Origin: UBA2396 sp038042175
GTDB taxonomy: Bacteria; Planctomycetota; Phycisphaerae; Phycisphaerales; UBA1924
Length of the DNA: 64,000 nucleotides
Direction: 5' to 3'
Assembly (NCBI GenBank): GCA_964358855.1
Contig: CAYHQQ010000011.1
Location: 1-64,000, forward strand
Shown here: piece by piece, positions 62,509 through 64,000 of the stretch
Layout: each line of letters opens with the position of its first letter
How positions within the stretch are numbered: position 1 is the stretch's first letter
Position numbers and translations under genes: made by a program
Notes under the pieces: generated by a model
The model's input: the letters and a program-made list of their open reading frames with translations, nothing else
Told to the model about the DNA's origin: nothing
The model's database searches: none

Positions 62509-62622
62509 CTGAGCCCGACGCGTCAGCGAGGCAGGGCGGTCGAACGCCCAAGATGTCACTGGATGCGAATGGTGGCCGTACGCGAACCCTCGCTTGCGCG
62601 TCGGGCTCTGTCACGTTGGGAC

Positions 62623-62844
62623 TTACTCGGCGACGGCGGTCGGCTTGATCACGCCAGCGACTTCGGGGGCTTGGCCGACGATCTGGTCGGCGATTTCCCG
62701 CCGGTGGATCTCGACATCCCGCGGGAAGTCAAAGGCAATTCGCACCCGCTCCCCCTTAATGGAGGCGATGCGAACGACACCGATCGGATTTCTAGGGTCG
62801 CCGATGACGACTTCCTCGCCCTCGCGCCGAGTGATAACGAGCAT
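62623..62844 (-). CDS. csrA: Carbon storage regulator CsrA
   Basis: 73 aa. MLVITRREGEEVVIGD, then VRIASIKGERVRIAFDFPRDVEIHRREI follow the CsrA/RsmA fold, including the RNA-binding strand 1 (LVITRR) and the VRIAFDFPRDVEIHR strand. It post-transcriptionally represses or stabilises mRNAs at GGA sites, often those for motility and surface structures, so it may act on the pilus and c-di-GMP genes here. ATG 62844 is 7 bases after GGAG; the frame extends to 62898 without conserved residues. Its own leader contains GGAG, an autoregulation possibility. NifU-domain gene upstream. Confidence 0.95.
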   Translation of the reverse strand: MLVITRREGEEVVIGDPRNPIGVVRIASIKGERVRIAFDFPRDVEIHRREIADQIVGQAPEVAGVIKPTAVAE

Positions 62845-62904
62845 AAACGGACTCCACCATAGCTCCACCGAACCCGTTCCTTGGGCCAGTGCCACCAACT
62901 GCGA

Positions 62905-62913
62905 TGTATACCA
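62905..62913 (-). promoter_or_regulatory. Extended -10 candidate for csrA
   Basis: On the minus strand TGGTATACA (62913-62905) fits an extended -10 (TGN-TATACA) about 60 bases before the csrA ATG. No good -35 lies 17 bases upstream. The 62845-63106 gap otherwise holds nothing I can name. Confidence 0.35.
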
Positions 62914-63106
62914 GACTACGCGTCAAAAGGAAAGGTGATTCCGGGAATCCGGCAAGCTACCGGACGCTTTCGACAAATATACCCAAGCGTAAGGCTTCTG
63001 TTATGTACTGAGTGCTGAGGCCGAAGAACCCCGTGGACAGGACGTGGAAGACCTGTGGGAACATTCCGGCTATCGACCAACCGTCCGTTCCGCCAAGATC
63101 GCCATT

Positions 63107-63367
63107 TCAGGGGACCGCTTCCAGCCGCAGGACCTCGGGAACGTGGGTGCGGAGGTTTCGCTCGATTCCCAGGCGGAGGGTCATGTCGCTCGACGGGCAT
63201 CCGACGCACGCGCCGTGCAGACGGATCTGAACCACGCCCTCGGGGGTGAGGTTGACGAACTCAAGGTCGCCGCCGTCGGACTGCACGGCCGGGCGAATGA
63301 GATTGATCACCTGAACCACGCGCTCGCGGAGTTCGGCGGCGGGAGTTGGCGAGGCGGGGTGGGACAT
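63107..63367 (-). CDS. NifU C-terminal domain Fe-S cluster scaffold protein
   Basis: 86 aa. ELRERVVQVINLIRPAVQSDGGDLEFVNLTPEGVVQIRLHGACVGCPSSDMTLRLGIERNLR is a single NifU-C/Nfu domain with the CxxC cluster-binding pair (ACVGCPSS). Involved in carrying or assembling [4Fe-4S] clusters. ATG 63367 is chosen; an upstream frame to 63427 reaches the divergent lipoprotein start and is rejected. ArsS, a radical SAM enzyme, needs such clusters, but no gene linkage is implied. Confidence 0.9.
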   Translation of the reverse strand: MSHPASPTPAAELRERVVQVINLIRPAVQSDGGDLEFVNLTPEGVVQIRLHGACVGCPSSDMTLRLGIERNLRTHVPEVLRLEAVP

Positions 63368-63427
63368 CGAGGTAGTGTACGCGCCGGGAGTGAGAAGAGG
63401 GCCGAAAGTCTCTACACTGCCAGCCAC

Positions 63428-64000
63428 ATGGCAGAACTCTCATCGAAACGGACCGGGCGGACGTGTGTTGCGGCGGTGCTTCTGGCGACGCTGGTGGGCG
63501 GCTGCGGGAGCAGCGGGCCCAGAGCGGCGGACGACCCGCTCACGATCGCGCTTAACCCGACGCAAACGGGCGAGGCCCGGGCCAAGGCGGTGGGCCTGGC
63601 GTACCAGAAGGCGGTGAGCGAGTCGGACCGGATCGCGGCGAGGTCGGCCCTGTGGCCCCTGGTCTGGTCGCCGCAGGCAGCGCCCGAGGTCAAGGTCGCG
63701 ATCGTGCAGGAGCTGCTCGCGGAGCGGAATCCCGTGGCCGAGGGTGTGATCCGCGAGGACCTGCGTCTCATGCTTCCCCACCAGAACTCGCCCGAGGTGG
63801 TGACGATGGTGTGCACGGCGGCGGGTGAGCGGGGATGGACCGATTTCATCCCGGCGATCGTTCGCAGCTACGCGCGGGTCGTGCCGGGATTCACCGACGC
63901 GACCCGTTCCGAGCGGGCGGCGCTCATCAAGCTGGGCGGAGGGAAAGACCTCGAGGCGATCATCTTCGGCGTCTTTGCGCATCCTCCGGCCGACACGCCC
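63428..64000 (+). CDS. Lipoprotein, 3' end outside window
   Basis: At least 191 residues; the frame is open at the right edge. The lipoprotein signal ends LVGGC (lipid Cys about 26). The mature part is helical with repeated short helices (GEARAKAVGLAYQKAVSE, APEVKVAIVQELLAERNP, VAEGVIREDLRLMLPHQNSPEVVTMV), resembling HEAT-type repeats. Function unknown. Starts 60 bases from the divergent NifU-domain gene. Confidence 0.75.
   Translation, partial: MAELSSKRTGRTCVAAVLLATLVGGCGSSGPRAADDPLTIALNPTQTGEARAKAVGLAYQKAVSESDRIAARSALWPLVWSPQAAPEVKVAIVQELLAERNPVAEGVIREDLRLMLPHQNSPEVVTMVCTAAGERGWTDFIPAIVRSYARVVPGFTDATRSERAALIKLGGGKDLEAIIFGVFAHPPADTP

Noticed and set aside
62911..62940. TTGACG as -35 for csrA
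   Set aside because: It is only 10 bases from the TATACA hexamer, too close for a standard promoter.

Overview
The window is G+C-rich and gene-dense, and it looks like a planctomycete chromosome, probably of the Phycisphaerae. The basis is a type IV pilus/type II secretion cluster with several very large pilin-like proteins, a CsrA, many short lipoproteins, VOC and amidohydrolase paralogues, and the general codon style. This assignment is an inference; no 16S or marker gene lies here. I saw no insertion sequence, integrase, prophage or CRISPR array.

Layout. 1-797: RluA-type pseudouridine synthase, cut by the window edge. 1094-17576: a long co-directional pilus/secretion cluster with two GspE/PilB ATPases flanking a PilT retraction ATPase, a GspF/PilC platform protein, four type IV pilin-like proteins (three ATGA overlaps or near contacts) and a giant GspK/PilX-like protein of about 1,680 residues. 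The prepilin peptidase that would process these pilins is at 60134. 17774: tRNA-Pro(UGG).

18126-42515: a stress/arsenic island. It holds a thioredoxin-like protein, a trypsin-like lipoprotein protease, a DUF3179-peroxiredoxin fusion, a small lipoprotein, DUF2934, AhpD-like proteins, a region-4-only sigma-like protein, a PP2C/SpoIIE-type phosphatase, and what reads as an arsenosugar pathway. The pathway genes are mtnP, arsM, a PiT phosphate permease, arsS, a VTT-DUF547 fusion, a MerA-like flavoprotein, a membrane glycosyltransferase and a triple-domain glycosyltransferase fusion. Embedded in it is a TetR-controlled cassette (AhpD-like protein, tautomerase, hydrolase, DUF1348 protein, SDR) with two matching operators. 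The island ends in an ECF sigma/anti-sigma pair.

The main discovery is a promoter-like motif, GGAATA-N17-(A/G)TTCCC. It occurs seven times with exactly 17 bp spacing, each time just upstream of and pointing toward a gene start: the thioredoxin, the small lipoprotein (and DUF3179 gene), DUF2934, both directions of the mtnP/arsM divergent region, the VTT-DUF547 gene, and (as GGAATA-N17-ATTACC) the ECF sigma gene itself. The simplest reading is that the ECF sigma at 41910-42515 autoregulates and drives a redox/arsenosugar regulon. A dyad-binding regulator is the alternative.

42819-49060: two hypotheticals, then a two-component system (CHASE4-like histidine kinase and REC-GGDEF-EAL regulator) downstream of an outer-membrane protein. 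49669-58224: miscellaneous metabolism (two metallo-amidohydrolases, DinB, AraC/GyrI regulator, VOC proteins, an acetolactate-decarboxylase-like lipoprotein, a phosphatase with a C-terminal CxxCH, CPBP protease). 58236-64000: xseA, xseB, prepilin peptidase, an OmpA-type lipoprotein with a strong terminator, csrA, a NifU-domain protein and a lipoprotein cut by the right edge.
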